A stretch of DNA of 64,000 nucleotides from Pseudomonas cichorii (GCF_018343775.1 NZ_CP074349.1:982001-1046000), one strand, 5' to 3'. Shown: positions 20,342-29,996, numbered from the stretch's first letter. Made by a program: numbers and translations. The notes: generated by a model not told the origin, from the letters alone.

Positions 20342-21607
20342 TTATGGCAACTGCTTGTTCTTCCAGCTGTCATTGCCCGGCAGAATCAGGTTCAAGGCAA
20401 TAGCAGTAATGGCGCACAGGGCGATGCCCTTGAGGCCGAAGTCATCAGGGCCGTTGCCGGTGCCGATCAGCACGCCGCCGATACCGAACACCAGGGTCAC
20501 CGAAACAATCACCAGATTACGCGCCTCGGCCAGATCGACCTTGTGACGAATCAGGGTGTTCATTCCCACCGCAGCAATCGAACCGAACAACAGGCACAGA
20601 ATCCCGCCCATGACCGGCACGGGAATGCTCTGCAGCAGCGCACCGAACTTGCCGATGAAGGCCAGGGCAATGGCGAAGACTGACGCCCAGGTCATGATGG
20701 CCGGGTTGTAGTTCTTGGTCAGCATCACCGCGCCTGTCACTTCGGCATAGGTGGTGTTGGGTGGGCCGCCGAACAGGCCGGCTGCCGTGGTCGCGATACC
20801 GTCGCCAAACAGGGTGCGATGCAGGCCCGGTTTTTTCAGGTAGTCGCGTCCGGTCACGCTGCCGACCGCGATCACGCCGCCGATGTGCTCGATGGCCGGA
20901 GCCAGTGCCACCGGCACAATGAACAGGATGGCCTGCCAGTTGAACTCCGGTGCCGTGAAGTGCGGCAGGGCCAGCCAAGGGGCTGCGGCAATCTTCGCGG
21001 TGTCCACCACGCCAAAGTAGAACGACAGCGCAAAGCCCACCAGCACGCCGGAAATGATCGGCACCAGACGGAAAATCCCTTTGCCGAACACGGCCACGAT
21101 CAACGTCGTCAGCAGGGCTGGCATCGAGATCAGCATGGCGGTCTTGTAGGGGATCAGCTCGGCGCCGTCACCCGACTTGCCCATCGCCATATTGGCGGCA
21201 ATCGGCGCCATGGCCAGACCGATGGAGATGATCACCGGGCCGATGACGACCGGTGGCAGCAGGCGATCGATAAAGCCCGTGCCCTTGATCTTCACGGCCA
21301 GGCCCAGGAAGGTGTAGACGAAACCCGCCGCCATGACACCGCCCATGGTCGCGGCCAGGCCGAACTGGCCCTTGGCGAGAATGATCGGAGTGATGAAGGC
21401 AAAGCTTGATGCCAGGAAAACCGGCACCTGACGGCCCGTAACCATCTGGAACAGCAGCGTGCCCAGGCCGGCAGTGAACAGCGCCACGTTTGGATCGAGG
21501 CCGGTAATGAGCGGCATCAGTACCAGGGCGCCAAAGGCCACGAACAGCATTTGGGCGCCGGAAAGTACCGTGCGCCACAGTGGATCGTTGAATTCGGACT
21601 GCTTCAT
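20342..21607 (-). CDS. uraA: Uracil/xanthine permease
   Basis: A proton-coupled nucleobase transporter of the NCS2 family. The 421-residue protein has about 12-14 membrane segments and family motifs including QMLFVAFGALVLMPLITG at the N-terminus and FGGPPNTTYAEVTGAV in the substrate region. The start at 21607 is 5 bp after the upp stop and gives the usual N-terminus; the longer frame overlaps upp. Co-transcribed with upp, it imports the uracil that Upp uses. Confidence 0.95.
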   Translation of the reverse strand: MKQSEFNDPLWRTVLSGAQMLFVAFGALVLMPLITGLDPNVALFTAGLGTLLFQMVTGRQVPVFLASSFAFITPIILAKGQFGLAATMGGVMAAGFVYTFLGLAVKIKGTGFIDRLLPPVVIGPVIISIGLAMAPIAANMAMGKSGDGAELIPYKTAMLISMPALLTTLIVAVFGKGIFRLVPIISGVLVGFALSFYFGVVDTAKIAAAPWLALPHFTAPEFNWQAILFIVPVALAPAIEHIGGVIAVGSVTGRDYLKKPGLHRTLFGDGIATTAAGLFGGPPNTTYAEVTGAVMLTKNYNPAIMTWASVFAIALAFIGKFGALLQSIPVPVMGGILCLLFGSIAAVGMNTLIRHKVDLAEARNLVIVSVTLVFGIGGVLIGTGNGPDDFGLKGIALCAITAIALNLILPGNDSWKNKQLP

Positions 21608-21611
21608 CGAA

Positions 21612-22250
21612 TTACGCGTCCTTTTGCTTGGTGCCGAAGATCTTGTCACCCGCATCACCCAGACCCGGAATGATGTAGCCATGTTCGTTCAGGTGCTGGT
21701 CGATGGACGCTGTGTAGATGATCACGTCCGGGTGAGATTTCTCCACGGCAGCGATGCCCTCGGGCGCAGCGACCAGCACCATGGCGCGGATTTCCTTGCA
21801 GCCCGCTTTCTTGAGCAGGTCGATGGTCGCGATCATCGAGCCGCCGGTGGCCAGCATCGGGTCGATGATCATCGCCAGACGCTCGTCGATTTCCGGGACC
21901 AGCTTTTCCAGGTAAGTGTGGGCTTCCAGGGTTTCTTCGTTGCGGGCCAGGCCCACGGCGCTGACCTTGGCGCCTGGAATCAGGCTGAGCACGCCGTCGA
22001 GCATGCCGATACCGGCGCGCAGGATCGGTACGACGGTGATTTTTTTGCCAGCGATCTTCTCGACCTGTACGGTTCCGCACCAGCCTTCGATGTCGTAGCT
22101 TTCCAGCGGCAGATCCGAGGTGGCTTCATAAGTAAGCAGTGCGCCGACTTCCTGTGCCAGCTCACGGAAATTCTTGGTGCTGATGTCAGCGCGGCGCATC
22201 AGGCCGAGCTTGTGGCGGATCAGCGGATGACGGATTTCACGAATGGGCAT
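21612..22250 (-). CDS. upp: Uracil phosphoribosyltransferase
   Basis: Converts uracil and PRPP to UMP in pyrimidine salvage. The 212-residue protein has [28 protein letters not shown] (PRPP-binding loop) and the C-terminal [16 protein letters not shown] uracil-binding segment. It is followed directly by uraA and is divergent from hpt; the intervening 22251-22458 contains both promoters. Confidence 0.97.
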   Translation of the reverse strand: MPIREIRHPLIRHKLGLMRRADISTKNFRELAQEVGALLTYEATSDLPLESYDIEGWCGTVQVEKIAGKKITVVPILRAGIGMLDGVLSLIPGAKVSAVGLARNEETLEAHTYLEKLVPEIDERLAMIIDPMLATGGSMIATIDLLKKAGCKEIRAMVLVAAPEGIAAVEKSHPDVIIYTASIDQHLNEHGYIIPGLGDAGDKIFGTKQKDA

Positions 22251-22458
22251 AAGAAAAGGCTCCAGCAGGGGGCAAAAAAACGGCCTAGATTAATCTATTC
22301 AGCTGTGACTGTCTTAAAGCGCATGCAGTATCGTGACGCAAGGTATGAATCCTTGCCCTTGGGCACCACACGCAACGTTAGTCCATAATCGCTTGCCCTG
22401 AATGAACGGGATGCGTACCTTTGCCCGCTTTTCTCAAACTGCCCATCTGGAGAGCTTC

Positions 22459-23016
22459 ATGTCCGCTGATCTCGAGCATATCCGTCAAATCATGCGCGAG
22501 GCCGATTGCCTCTACACCGAGGCTGAAGTCGATGCTGCCATCGCTCGCGTCGGAGCGCAGATCAACGCTGAACTGGCTGACCGTAATCCTGTTGTTTTCT
22601 GTGTGATGAATGGCGGCCTGATCTTCTCGGGCAAACTGCTGACGCATCTGAACTTCCCGCTGGAAGCGTCTTACCTGCACGCGACCCGCTATCGCAACGA
22701 AACCACCGGTGGCGACCTGTTCTGGAAAGCCAAGCCGGAAGTCTCGTTCATCGATCGTGACGTGCTGATCATCGACGACATTCTCGACGAAGGTCATACC
22801 CTGGGCGCCATCATCGACTTCTGCCGCCATGCCGGCGCTAGTGCGGTGCACACCGCGGTATTGATCGACAAGGATCACGACCGCAAGGCCCGTCCTGATC
22901 TGAAAGCCGATTTCGTTGGCCTGCCATGCGTTGACCGTTATATCTTCGGCTACGGCATGGACTACAAAGGTTACTGGCGCAATGCTGCCGGGATCTATGC
23001 GGTCAAGGGCATGTAA
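22459..23016 (+). CDS. hpt: Hypoxanthine-guanine phosphoribosyltransferase
   Basis: Salvages hypoxanthine and guanine to IMP and GMP with PRPP. The 185-residue protein has the PRPP motif VLIIDDILDEGHTL and the purine-binding KADFVGLPCVDRYIFGYGMDY region. The start at 22459 follows GGAGAG; an upstream in-frame start at 22402 lacks conservation. Confidence 0.95.
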   Translation: MSADLEHIRQIMREADCLYTEAEVDAAIARVGAQINAELADRNPVVFCVMNGGLIFSGKLLTHLNFPLEASYLHATRYRNETTGGDLFWKAKPEVSFIDRDVLIIDDILDEGHTLGAIIDFCRHAGASAVHTAVLIDKDHDRKARPDLKADFVGLPCVDRYIFGYGMDYKGYWRNAAGIYAVKGM

Positions 23017-23100
23017 TTGACCGTCGCGCCAGGAATGCCCCAAGGGGTATTCCTGCGCTGTGGCACAGGAATGAGTGCGGGTTTCTCAGGGAAGTTCTGA

Positions 23101-23592
23101 ATGAAATTATCGATTTCCGGCGCCATGGCGCTTGCGGTGTTCTACGGTCTGGCATCGGTTGCACCGGCTTACGCTGAACCCATGCATGGCCAGTACCTGC
23201 CTCCCGATGATCTGAACCTGCGCGCAGGTGTGCCCGAACAGCAGCAGTTGCTGCAGATAACCGAATACTCGGTAGTGATTGGCAATCAGCGCCAGTCCAG
23301 CCAGCAGCCGATCCCCATTACGTCACCGACGCTGCTGCGCCTCAAGGGCAAGCCGCTGAACAAGGGCGCGACCATTTCCGAAGTGATCATTCACTTCGAT
23401 GCCGAAAGCAAGAGTCTGAAAAAGCCGACCTACGATGAGTCGTCCCGGATTCTGACGCTCTATTACCCGGTCAACCAGTACCGGGCCGTGGTGGACCTGC
23501 TGCGCAATGAAAAGGTGTATTGCCAGTTTCTTGTCTATGCCAACGGCCATGTCTGGGCCGATCTGCATACTGCGGTGCTACGCACGCGTTGA
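23101..23592 (+). CDS. Conserved periplasmic protein of unknown function
   Basis: A 163-residue protein with a cleavable signal peptide (MKLSISGAMALAVFYGLASV, cleavage after AYA) and a mature part of beta-rich character (LLQITEYSVVIGNQRQ, YYPVNQYRAVVDLL, CQFLVYANGHVWADLHT). I do not recognise a named domain. GGGAAG precedes the ATG. It lies 84 bp after hpt in the same direction and 66 bp before the next small gene. Codon use is like its neighbours, so it is probably core genome. Confidence 0.8.
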   Translation: MKLSISGAMALAVFYGLASVAPAYAEPMHGQYLPPDDLNLRAGVPEQQQLLQITEYSVVIGNQRQSSQQPIPITSPTLLRLKGKPLNKGATISEVIIHFDAESKSLKKPTYDESSRILTLYYPVNQYRAVVDLLRNEKVYCQFLVYANGHVWADLHTAVLRTR

Positions 23593-23658
23593 GCCGCGCA
23601 CGCGCACAAGGGTAAACTGCCCGCCCGTGAAAGTGTATGCGCCCAGTTGGAGCCCGCA

Positions 23659-23946
23659 ATGCGTAAAGACAAGAAGCAGTTGATTGGGGACGAGATCGGC
23701 GACGAGCAGATCAAACTGTTCCTCGACTTCGAGCCGTACGATGCCACCTCGCCGTCGCTGCACAAATTGATCAAGGCCTACCGTGGCCTGCGGATCGATG
23801 ACTTCGAGCGTTTCCTGGTGTTCTTCAAGGAAGCCGGTTACGACCTGGATGGCAAGGATGAGCAAGGCAACGATTTCGTCGCCCTGATCAAGGATCAGCG
23901 CAATGCTGAAGACTATATCGAGCTGATCGCCCAGGCTCGCGGCTGA
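23659..23946 (+). CDS. Conserved small protein (PA4642-like)
   Basis: A 95-residue acidic cytoplasmic protein (MRKDKKQLIGDEIGDEQIKL..., DFERFLVFFKEAGYDLDGKDEQG) resembling P. aeruginosa PA4642, which follows hpt in that genome as I recall it. No function is assigned. ATG at 23659 has GGAG seven bases upstream; a TTG four codons earlier is less likely. Confidence 0.82.
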   Translation: MRKDKKQLIGDEIGDEQIKLFLDFEPYDATSPSLHKLIKAYRGLRIDDFERFLVFFKEAGYDLDGKDEQGNDFVALIKDQRNAEDYIELIAQARG

Positions 23947-23949
23947 TCC

Positions 23950-23996
23950 CTGTTCGCGAATGAATTCGCTCCCACACAAGCTAATTCATTCGCGAA
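23950..23996. repeat. Extragenic palindrome, GCGAATGAATTCGC family
   Basis: TTCGCGAATGAATTCGCTCC and its inverted partner CTAATTCATTCGCGAA lie between convergent genes (PA4642-like and ABC permease). Likely a bidirectional terminator or nucleoid site. Confidence 0.8.
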
Positions 23997-24006
23997 AGAT
24001 CGCTAC

Positions 24007-24837
24007 TTACTTTCTGGCCTGATAAGCCTTCCCGTAGTGGCGTTCCAGCCGCGCCTGCAACAACTCCAGCCCGATGGACATGATCCAGTAAAGCACCGCC
24101 GCCGTGGTCAGCATCTCGATATAGCGATAGCTGGAGCGACCGTAGGACTGGGCCAGGAACATCACTTCCCAGACACCCATCACCGAAATCAGCGATGAAT
24201 CCTTGAGCATCGAGATGAACTGGTTGGTGGTGGGCGGGATGATGGTGCGCATGGCCTGGGGCAGGGTGACGCGCCAGAAGATCTGTGCAGGTCGCAAGGC
24301 CAGCGCCAGTGCCGCTTCACGCTGACCGGCTGCGACACCGATGATGCCCGCCCGGAATATCTCGCTCAGGTAAGCCCCATAGTTCAGGGACAGTGCGATG
24401 ATGCCGGCCACGATTGCACCGGGCACGATACCTACCTGAGGCAGGCCCAGGTAAATCAGCATGATCTGGATCAGCAGCGGTGTGCCGCGAAAGAACGAGG
24501 CATAGAAGCTCGCAATGCCAAAGGCCACCGCACTTCTGGACAGCCGTGCCAGAGCCACGACAAAACCCAGCAGCACCGAGACGACAATCGAGCACAGGCA
24601 CACGAACAACGTCAGCGCCGCGCCCTGCAGAAAACCGTTGGGTGACAGGCTCAGGCCGACCAGATTCGGCAGTTTGTCGAGAATGATCGAGAACTTCAGG
24701 TCGAAGCTCAGGAAGAACCCGGCAAACAGGGCGAACATCGCCGCCCAGGTCAGATAGAGCCTTGTACGGAAACCGAAGACACGCTTGAGCAGGCTCCGGG
24801 CCTGCTCGGGTGGGCGTTGAGGCTGGAAGGAAGTCAT
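24007..24837 (-). CDS. Polar amino-acid ABC transporter permease
   Basis: A 276-residue inner-membrane protein of the His/Glu/Gln/Arg permease family (HisM type). After a cytoplasmic N-terminus and an unusual extra leading membrane segment (LYLTWAAMFALFAGFFLSFDL), it has the core permease fold and the EAA loop (REAALALALRPAQIFWRVTLPQ), which docks the ATPase. It overlaps the binding-protein gene by 4 bp. No ATPase gene is adjacent, so it must share one encoded elsewhere. Confidence 0.92.
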   Translation of the reverse strand: MTSFQPQRPPEQARSLLKRVFGFRTRLYLTWAAMFALFAGFFLSFDLKFSIILDKLPNLVGLSLSPNGFLQGAALTLFVCLCSIVVSVLLGFVVALARLSRSAVAFGIASFYASFFRGTPLLIQIMLIYLGLPQVGIVPGAIVAGIIALSLNYGAYLSEIFRAGIIGVAAGQREAALALALRPAQIFWRVTLPQAMRTIIPPTTNQFISMLKDSSLISVMGVWEVMFLAQSYGRSSYRYIEMLTTAAVLYWIMSIGLELLQARLERHYGKAYQARK

Positions 24838-25655
24838 TTGCTGATGTCAGCGCCGATCCACTTCTGCGACAGCTTGGTCAGAGTGCCGTCCTGCTTGAGT
24901 TCGGCAAAGACCTGACGAACCTTGGCGTCCCATTCGGCATCGCCTTTTTCGATGGCGACGAAGTTGGGTTCTTCATACAGCGAGGCGCCAGCCAGCTTGA
25001 AGCGCTTGTCCTGATCCAGGCGCGGCTGGGCCGTGACCAGATTGGTGAGGATGGCATCCAGGCGCACACCGGCACCCAGGCCCAGATCCTGGAACGCAAC
25101 GTTGTCGTTGTCGTAAGGGGCAATCTGAACGTTCTCGAACGGGTATTCCAGCGGCTTGTCTTCAGCGCCTTCGATCACCAGATTCTTGTTCAGGTAGCTT
25201 TCGTAGCTGGAAGCGCTGGTGAGGCCGACCTTCTTGTTGCTCAGGTCCTTGGCCGAATGGATGCGATCATCCTTGGCGTTGACCACGATCACCGCAGGCG
25301 AGGCGTAGTACTCGACAGGGAAGTTGAAGACTTCAGCGCGGGATTTGCTCGGGGTCATGGAGCAGACGCAGATGTCGTAGCGACCACTCCAGCGGCCAGC
25401 GGCGATCACGTCCCATGAAGGCGTTTCAAGACGCAGCTTGACGCCCAGCTTGTCTGCGACAGCTTTGGCGACGTCGACATCGAAGCCGTCCAGCTGGTTT
25501 TTATCATTCAGGAAAGAGAAGGGCGGGTAACTTTCCATGAGGACGTTTACCAGTTCCTTGTTCTTCTGTACGCGGTCCAGTGTGGCACCGGCGAAGGTCT
25601 GAGTCGATGCAGCCAGAGTGACCAGGCCAATGCCCAGCAGAGCGCTAAGTTTCAA
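24834..25655 (-). CDS. Amino-acid ABC transporter substrate-binding protein
   Basis: A 273-residue periplasmic binding protein of family 3 with a signal peptide (cleavage near TFA-GATL) and SYPPFSFLNDKNQLDGFDVDVAKAV, the standard ligand-binding N-lobe motif. The start codon is TTG at 25655 with AGGGGA upstream. It pairs with the permease. It is divergent from mmuM, which may hint at S-methylmethionine or another sulfur amino acid as ligand; that is a guess from position only. Confidence 0.92.
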   Translation of the reverse strand: MKLSALLGIGLVTLAASTQTFAGATLDRVQKNKELVNVLMESYPPFSFLNDKNQLDGFDVDVAKAVADKLGVKLRLETPSWDVIAAGRWSGRYDICVCSMTPSKSRAEVFNFPVEYYASPAVIVVNAKDDRIHSAKDLSNKKVGLTSASSYESYLNKNLVIEGAEDKPLEYPFENVQIAPYDNDNVAFQDLGLGAGVRLDAILTNLVTAQPRLDQDKRFKLAGASLYEEPNFVAIEKGDAEWDAKVRQVFAELKQDGTLTKLSQKWIGADISK

Positions 25656-25715
25656 AGCTATCCCCTGAAAAAATGATTGTAGTTTGGATAAGGCGCTGTA
25701 TTAAATACGTTATAC

Positions 25716-25741
25716 CAAGCTCATTCCTAATGAGTTTTTTT
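25716..25741 (+). terminator. Possible attenuator hairpin in the mmuM leader
   Basis: AAGCTCAT, loop TCCTA, ATGAGTTT and a run of Ts, only about 25 bp upstream of the mmuM ATG. The stem contains one G-T wobble. It has the form of a Rho-independent terminator in the leader and may control mmuM read-through. Confidence 0.4.
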
Positions 25742-25765
25742 CATAAAGATATAAGTAGATGGCAT

Positions 25766-26662
25766 ATGACTCAGCGCTCGACTGTAATTCTTGACGGCGG
25801 CATGGGCCGCGAGCTTCAGCGCCGAGGCGCTCCCTTCCGCCAGCCCGAGTGGTCGGCCCTTGCCTTGAGCGAGGCACCCGAAGCGGTACGTGCCGTGCAT
25901 ACCGCCTATATCGACAGTGGCGCCCAGGTGATCACCAGCAACAGCTACGCGGTCGTGCCTTTTCATATTGGCGAGGAACGTTTTGCTCGCGAAGGTCAGG
26001 CACTGGCTGATCTTGCCGGTCGACTGGCTCGCGAGTCGGCGGATGCCTCGGGCGGACGTGCCAAGGTAGCTGGCTCCCTGCCGCCGCTGTTCGGTTCCTA
26101 CCGTCCGGACCTCTACAAGCCGGAGCTGGCTGCGGAAGTCCTGAAACCGCTGGTGGCCGGTCTGGCCCCGCATGTGGATCTGTGGCTGGCCGAGACTCAA
26201 AGCTGCATCATCGAAGCACGGACCATCCGTGCCGGTCTGCCTGCCGATGGCAAACCTTTCTGGCTGTCGTTCACGCTTCAGGACGAAGACACTGACGAAG
26301 TGGCGCGTCTGCGTTCCGGCGAGCCGGTTGCCGATGCGGCCCGTGCTGCTGCCGAACTGGGTGCTGCTGCGCTGCTGTTCAACTGCAGCCAGCCTGAAGT
26401 GATCGGTGCAGCCATCGATGCCGCTCGCGAAGTGTTCAAGTCATTGAACGTCGAGATCGCCATCGGTGCTTACGCCAATGCCTTCCCGCCGCAACCCAAG
26501 GATGCCAAGGCCAACGATGGTCTGGATGAGCTGCGCGCAGACCTTGATCCTCAAGGCTATCAGCAGTGGGCGGCGGACTGGGTCAAGCGTGGTGCCACCC
26601 ATATCGGTGGTTGCTGTGGCATTGGCCCGGAGCACATTGCGGTTCTGGCCAAGAGCCTTTAA
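25766..26662 (+). CDS. mmuM: Homocysteine S-methyltransferase
   Basis: Transfers a methyl group, typically from S-methylmethionine, to homocysteine to give methionine. The 298-residue protein shows LDGGMGRELQRRG at the N-terminus, SNSYAVVPFHIG, LFNCSQPEV with the first zinc Cys, and GGCCGIGPEH with the other two. Plants make S-methylmethionine, so this fits a plant-associated lifestyle. The start at 25766 gives the usual N-terminus; an upstream in-frame extension is AT-rich and unlike the family. Confidence 0.93.
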   Translation: MTQRSTVILDGGMGRELQRRGAPFRQPEWSALALSEAPEAVRAVHTAYIDSGAQVITSNSYAVVPFHIGEERFAREGQALADLAGRLARESADASGGRAKVAGSLPPLFGSYRPDLYKPELAAEVLKPLVAGLAPHVDLWLAETQSCIIEARTIRAGLPADGKPFWLSFTLQDEDTDEVARLRSGEPVADAARAAAELGAAALLFNCSQPEVIGAAIDAAREVFKSLNVEIAIGAYANAFPPQPKDAKANDGLDELRADLDPQGYQQWAADWVKRGATHIGGCCGIGPEHIAVLAKSL

Positions 26663-26684
26663 ATACTGAGCTGTTCTTACAAAG

Positions 26685-26720
26685 AAAAAACCCGTGGCTG
26701 CAAGGCTCACGGGTTTTTTT
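26685..26720. terminator. Bidirectional Rho-independent terminator
   Basis: AAACCCGTG stem, short loop, CACGGGTTT, flanked by A-run on one side and T-run on the other, between convergent mmuM and mqo. Confidence 0.88.
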
Positions 26721-26733
26721 ATGCCTCAGGCAA

Positions 26734-28245
26734 TCAGGCGATGCTGCTTTGTTCCTGATTGGTCTGCTCGACCAGTTCCAGGCTCTCGTCGCTCTGGCGG
26801 CTGACGCGCTGGTACAGCTGCGCATCGGTTTCCAGTGCTTTTTCCCGGGCCGGAAATATTTCGTTGAGCTTGGCGGCCCACTCGTTGCGAGCCTTGTCCG
26901 GGAAGCAGCGCTCGATCAGCTCCAGCATGATCGAAACCGTCACCGATGCACCCGGAGAAGCACCGAGCAAGGCGGCCAGAGAACCGTCCTTTGCAGACAC
27001 CAGTTCGGTACCGAACTGCAGAATGCCGCCTTTCTTGGCGTCTTTCTTGATGATCTGCACTCGCTGACCAGCAACTTCCAGACGCCAGTCTTCGGCCCTG
27101 GCTTGAGGGTAGAAGCGGCGCAGGGATTCCAGGCGCTGCTCCATCGACTGCATCACTTCACTGACCAGATATTTGGTCAGATCCATGTTGTCGCGAGCGA
27201 CGGCCAGCATCGGTTTGATGTTGGCCAGTCGTACCGACAGCGGCAGGTCAAGGAACGAGCCGTGCTTGAGGAACTTGGTGGTGAAGCCGGCGTAAGGTCC
27301 GAACAGCAGGGATTTCTTGCCATCGACCACGCGGGTATCCAGGTGAGGAACCGACATGGGCGGCGAACCCACGGCGGCCTGGCTGTAAACCTTGGCCTGA
27401 TGCTGCTTGACCACTTCGGGGTTGTCGCAACGCAGCCACTGGCCACTGACCGGGAAGCCGCCGAAGCCCTTGCTCTCTTCGATGCCCGACATCTGCAGCA
27501 GCGGCAAGGCCGCGCCACCCGCGCCGAGGAATACGAATTTTGCGTCGATCTGGCGAGTGCTGCCGCTGTTCACGTCCTTGACGGTGACGGTCCAGCCGCT
27601 GCCGTTACGGGTCAGGTCGGTAACGCGCTTGCAGTATTTGACCTGAGCGTCGGGAGCGCTGCCCAGGTGAGTGAGCAACTGGTTGGTCAGGGCGCCGAAG
27701 TTGACGTCCGTACCGTTCATTACCCGAGTGGCGGCGATAGGTTCGTCGGCCGGACGGCCTGGCATCATCAGCGGCATCCACTCGGCCAGCTTTGCCTTGT
27801 CTTCGGTATATTCCATCGAAGAGAAGGCGTGATGCTTGTGCATCGCTTCAAAACGGGTCTTGAGGAAGGAAATCCCGCTCTCGCCCTGAACGAAGCTCAG
27901 GTGCGGAACCGAGTTGATGAAGGATTTCGACGAGCCGAAGGTGCCTTTGCGAGCCAGATAGGCCCAGAACTGCTTCGATACCTCGAACTGGGCGTTGATG
28001 TGCACCGCTTTCTTGATATCGATGGAGCCATCGGCCGCGGGCGGCGTGTAGTTCAGCTCGCAGAGGCCGGCATGACCGGTCCCTGCGTTGTTCCAGGGGT
28101 TGGAACTCTCCGCAGCGCCGGAATCCATGAGCTCAACGACTTCCAGCTTGAGGCCGGGGTCGAGCTCCTTGAGCAGCACGGCCAGGGTGGCACTCATGAT
28201 GCCCGCTCCGACCAATACTACGTCGACTGCTTCGTTATGCGCCAT
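26734..28245 (-). CDS. mqo: Malate:quinone oxidoreductase
   Basis: A membrane-associated FAD enzyme that oxidises malate to oxaloacetate and passes electrons to quinone. The 503-residue protein has [19 protein letters not shown] at the N-terminus, [20 protein letters not shown], and [18 protein letters not shown] near the C-terminus, all Mqo signatures. The start at 28245 (MAHNEAVD) follows GGAGA; the longer frame to 28419 has no support. Confidence 0.96.
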   Translation of the reverse strand: MAHNEAVDVVLVGAGIMSATLAVLLKELDPGLKLEVVELMDSGAAESSNPWNNAGTGHAGLCELNYTPPAADGSIDIKKAVHINAQFEVSKQFWAYLARKGTFGSSKSFINSVPHLSFVQGESGISFLKTRFEAMHKHHAFSSMEYTEDKAKLAEWMPLMMPGRPADEPIAATRVMNGTDVNFGALTNQLLTHLGSAPDAQVKYCKRVTDLTRNGSGWTVTVKDVNSGSTRQIDAKFVFLGAGGAALPLLQMSGIEESKGFGGFPVSGQWLRCDNPEVVKQHQAKVYSQAAVGSPPMSVPHLDTRVVDGKKSLLFGPYAGFTTKFLKHGSFLDLPLSVRLANIKPMLAVARDNMDLTKYLVSEVMQSMEQRLESLRRFYPQARAEDWRLEVAGQRVQIIKKDAKKGGILQFGTELVSAKDGSLAALLGASPGASVTVSIMLELIERCFPDKARNEWAAKLNEIFPAREKALETDAQLYQRVSRQSDESLELVEQTNQEQSSIA

Positions 28246-28963
28246 TAACGCGTCTCCAAAATCTGCAGCACCAAATTGACGGCATACGTTCCTGAGGCTA
28301 GATGCCAGGGGGACAGGGCGTCGATAAAAGTTGTGCCCCATGTGTCCTGGCCAGGATCGCCTGTCCGATTCTTCGCAATTTTTCGCATCTAAAGCGCAGG
28401 TCCCGGTCAGGCTGAACAAGAGTCTTCATCAAGGATGCATGAACTCATTTTTCAACCCGTTCGGCCATTCGACCATCGTCAAGGCATCGCATGCCCGGAC
28501 GACAGGCCTCAGGCTCCGGTGATGGAGGCGCAGTCGCGGTCAGTCCTGTTCAAAGGGGCCGGTTCAGACGCTGATGGTGCATTTACAAACGCGTACCTAT
28601 TCATTTTGCTCGCCACACTCTTGTGAAGTAGTGAAACCCGTTTTTTCACGCTCTTTTGGAAACGTGAACCAAACCTCAAAAAGGGCTGCGATGGCAGCTC
28701 TGGCAGATCAGGTGCATACAGATTGAGGCGTTGTCGGGGGCAAAAGGTTCGATATCAATCGAGCGATTGCTCACCGTTCATCGAGCACAACTGTGTGCAA
28801 ATGACCTGTGTGGGCGGCTCTCTGTGGGCATTACGGAGGAGCTAATCCGGGGATTAGCGATGCTGCGAGGCCCGATCAGGAGACGTCCTTATAATCGGGG
28901 GGAGATTATAGCGATGAAACGACAGGAATTGATCGTGTTTATGTGACTTTTATCAGGTATTCG
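28246..28963. other. 718-bp region without a convincing gene
   Basis: Between mqo and a small leftward gene. Short ORFs here (for example 28435-28626) have no family features. A perfect inverted repeat TATAATC-N7-GATTATA lies at 28890-28910 and is followed at 28914 by a ten-codon ORF (MKRQELIVFM) that has the G-run GGGGGGA upstream. The region must contain the mqo promoter and could encode an sRNA or leader peptide. Confidence 0.5.
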
Positions 28964-29197
28964 TCAGGCCGTGATCAACTGGTGTGGTGCCGGACGTACG
29001 CCGTGCGGTGCAACCCGTGCGCTGGAGGGCAATGGCTGGTTCAGCCAGTTGGCACGTTGTTCGTTGACTTCGACCCAGTCGCTGCTCAATGGACGCTCGG
29101 TGCAATGCTTGAGTGCGCGGCAAATGCCGTTCTTGTCCACGAGTGCGTAGTGGCGCAATGGGCGACGCAGGTTGAACAGCGATTGGAAAAGACCCAT
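28964..29197 (-). CDS. Small conserved hypothetical protein
   Basis: A 77-residue basic protein beginning MGLFQSLFNLRRPLRHYALV, with WVEVNEQRANWLNQPLP further on. No known domain is recognised. The ATG at 29197 has AGGAG at good distance, and codon use is typical, so it is likely a real gene. It is divergent from the YajG-like lipoprotein gene. Confidence 0.65.
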   Translation of the reverse strand: MGLFQSLFNLRRPLRHYALVDKNGICRALKHCTERPLSSDWVEVNEQRANWLNQPLPSSARVAPHGVRPAPHQLITA

Positions 29198-29359
29198 GAC
29201 GTAGCTCCTGTCGAGTTGATGGGGGCTATCCTGACTTCCCGGCGTTACACCCCGATTACATTCCTGTGGCTGAACCATTGCGATGGTTCAGCGGTCCCAT
29301 TTTTCGCTGGCATCGCTATACTGCGGCACATTTAGTGTCTGGCCTCTGGAGAGATGAGC

Positions 29360-29944
29360 ATGTTGCGTCGCCTTTTGTTCGGTTTGCTTGCTGTAAGCAG
29401 TTTGACGCTGGTCGGGTGTGCCCACAGCCCGCAGCAACTGAGTCCTCAACCCAAGCTCAACGCGCAGTTCGCGCCGGTGGGTCAGGGGCAGCAGGTTGTC
29501 GTGCGTGTCGTGGATGGTCGTTCCAGCCCTACATTGGGAACCCGTGGCGGTCTGTACCCTGAAACCAGCGCAATCAGCGTAAATGGTGCCGATCTGTTGC
29601 CAAAGCTGCAGGCACAGGCTGAAGCGGCCGTTCGCCTGCTGGGCTTTACCCCGGTTTCGGGTGGCGGTAATGGTGCACAACTGACCCTGACCCTGGCCGA
29701 CCTGAAATATCAGTCGCCCAAGGAAGGCCTGTACGTGACCGAGGCAACCATCAGTTCCACGTTCCGTGCGGACGTGCGCAACAATGGCCGCAACTACGGT
29801 GGCCGTTATTCTGCTTCGCTGGATCAGCGTTTCGGTATGGCGCCCAATCAGGAAACCAACACCAAGCTGGTGAGCGACGTGCTGAGCGATGCGCTGACCC
29901 GCGTGTTCCAGGACCCGACTATCGGTGGCACCTTGGCGCAATAA
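29360..29944 (+). CDS. YajG-family outer-membrane lipoprotein
   Basis: A 194-residue lipoprotein with signal peptide and lipobox LVGCAHS, followed by the YajG domain (VVVRVVDGRSSPTLGTRGG and a C-terminal segment TKLVSDVLSDALTRVFQDP). E. coli YajG is an uncharacterised lipoprotein. ATG 29360 has GGAG at optimal distance; ATG 29354 is two codons earlier. A strong terminator follows. Confidence 0.88.
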   Translation: MLRRLLFGLLAVSSLTLVGCAHSPQQLSPQPKLNAQFAPVGQGQQVVVRVVDGRSSPTLGTRGGLYPETSAISVNGADLLPKLQAQAEAAVRLLGFTPVSGGGNGAQLTLTLADLKYQSPKEGLYVTEATISSTFRADVRNNGRNYGGRYSASLDQRFGMAPNQETNTKLVSDVLSDALTRVFQDPTIGGTLAQ

Positions 29945-29958
29945 GCCTTGCCCAAATG

Positions 29959-29996
29959 AAAAGCCCGGCCCTTTTTGCAAGGGGCCGGGCTTTTTT
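29959..29996. terminator. Rho-independent terminator after the YajG-like gene
   Basis: AAAAGCCCGGCCC stem with loop and GGGCCGGGCTTTTTT. The A-run on the other side allows it to serve the convergent small gene as well. Confidence 0.9.

Noticed and set aside
26566..28248. 560-codon rightward ORF opposite mqo
   Set aside because: Antisense to the well-supported mqo gene, with no recognised domain.
28435..28626. 63-codon ORF in the region upstream of mqo
   Set aside because: No ribosome-binding site, no family and poor codon use.
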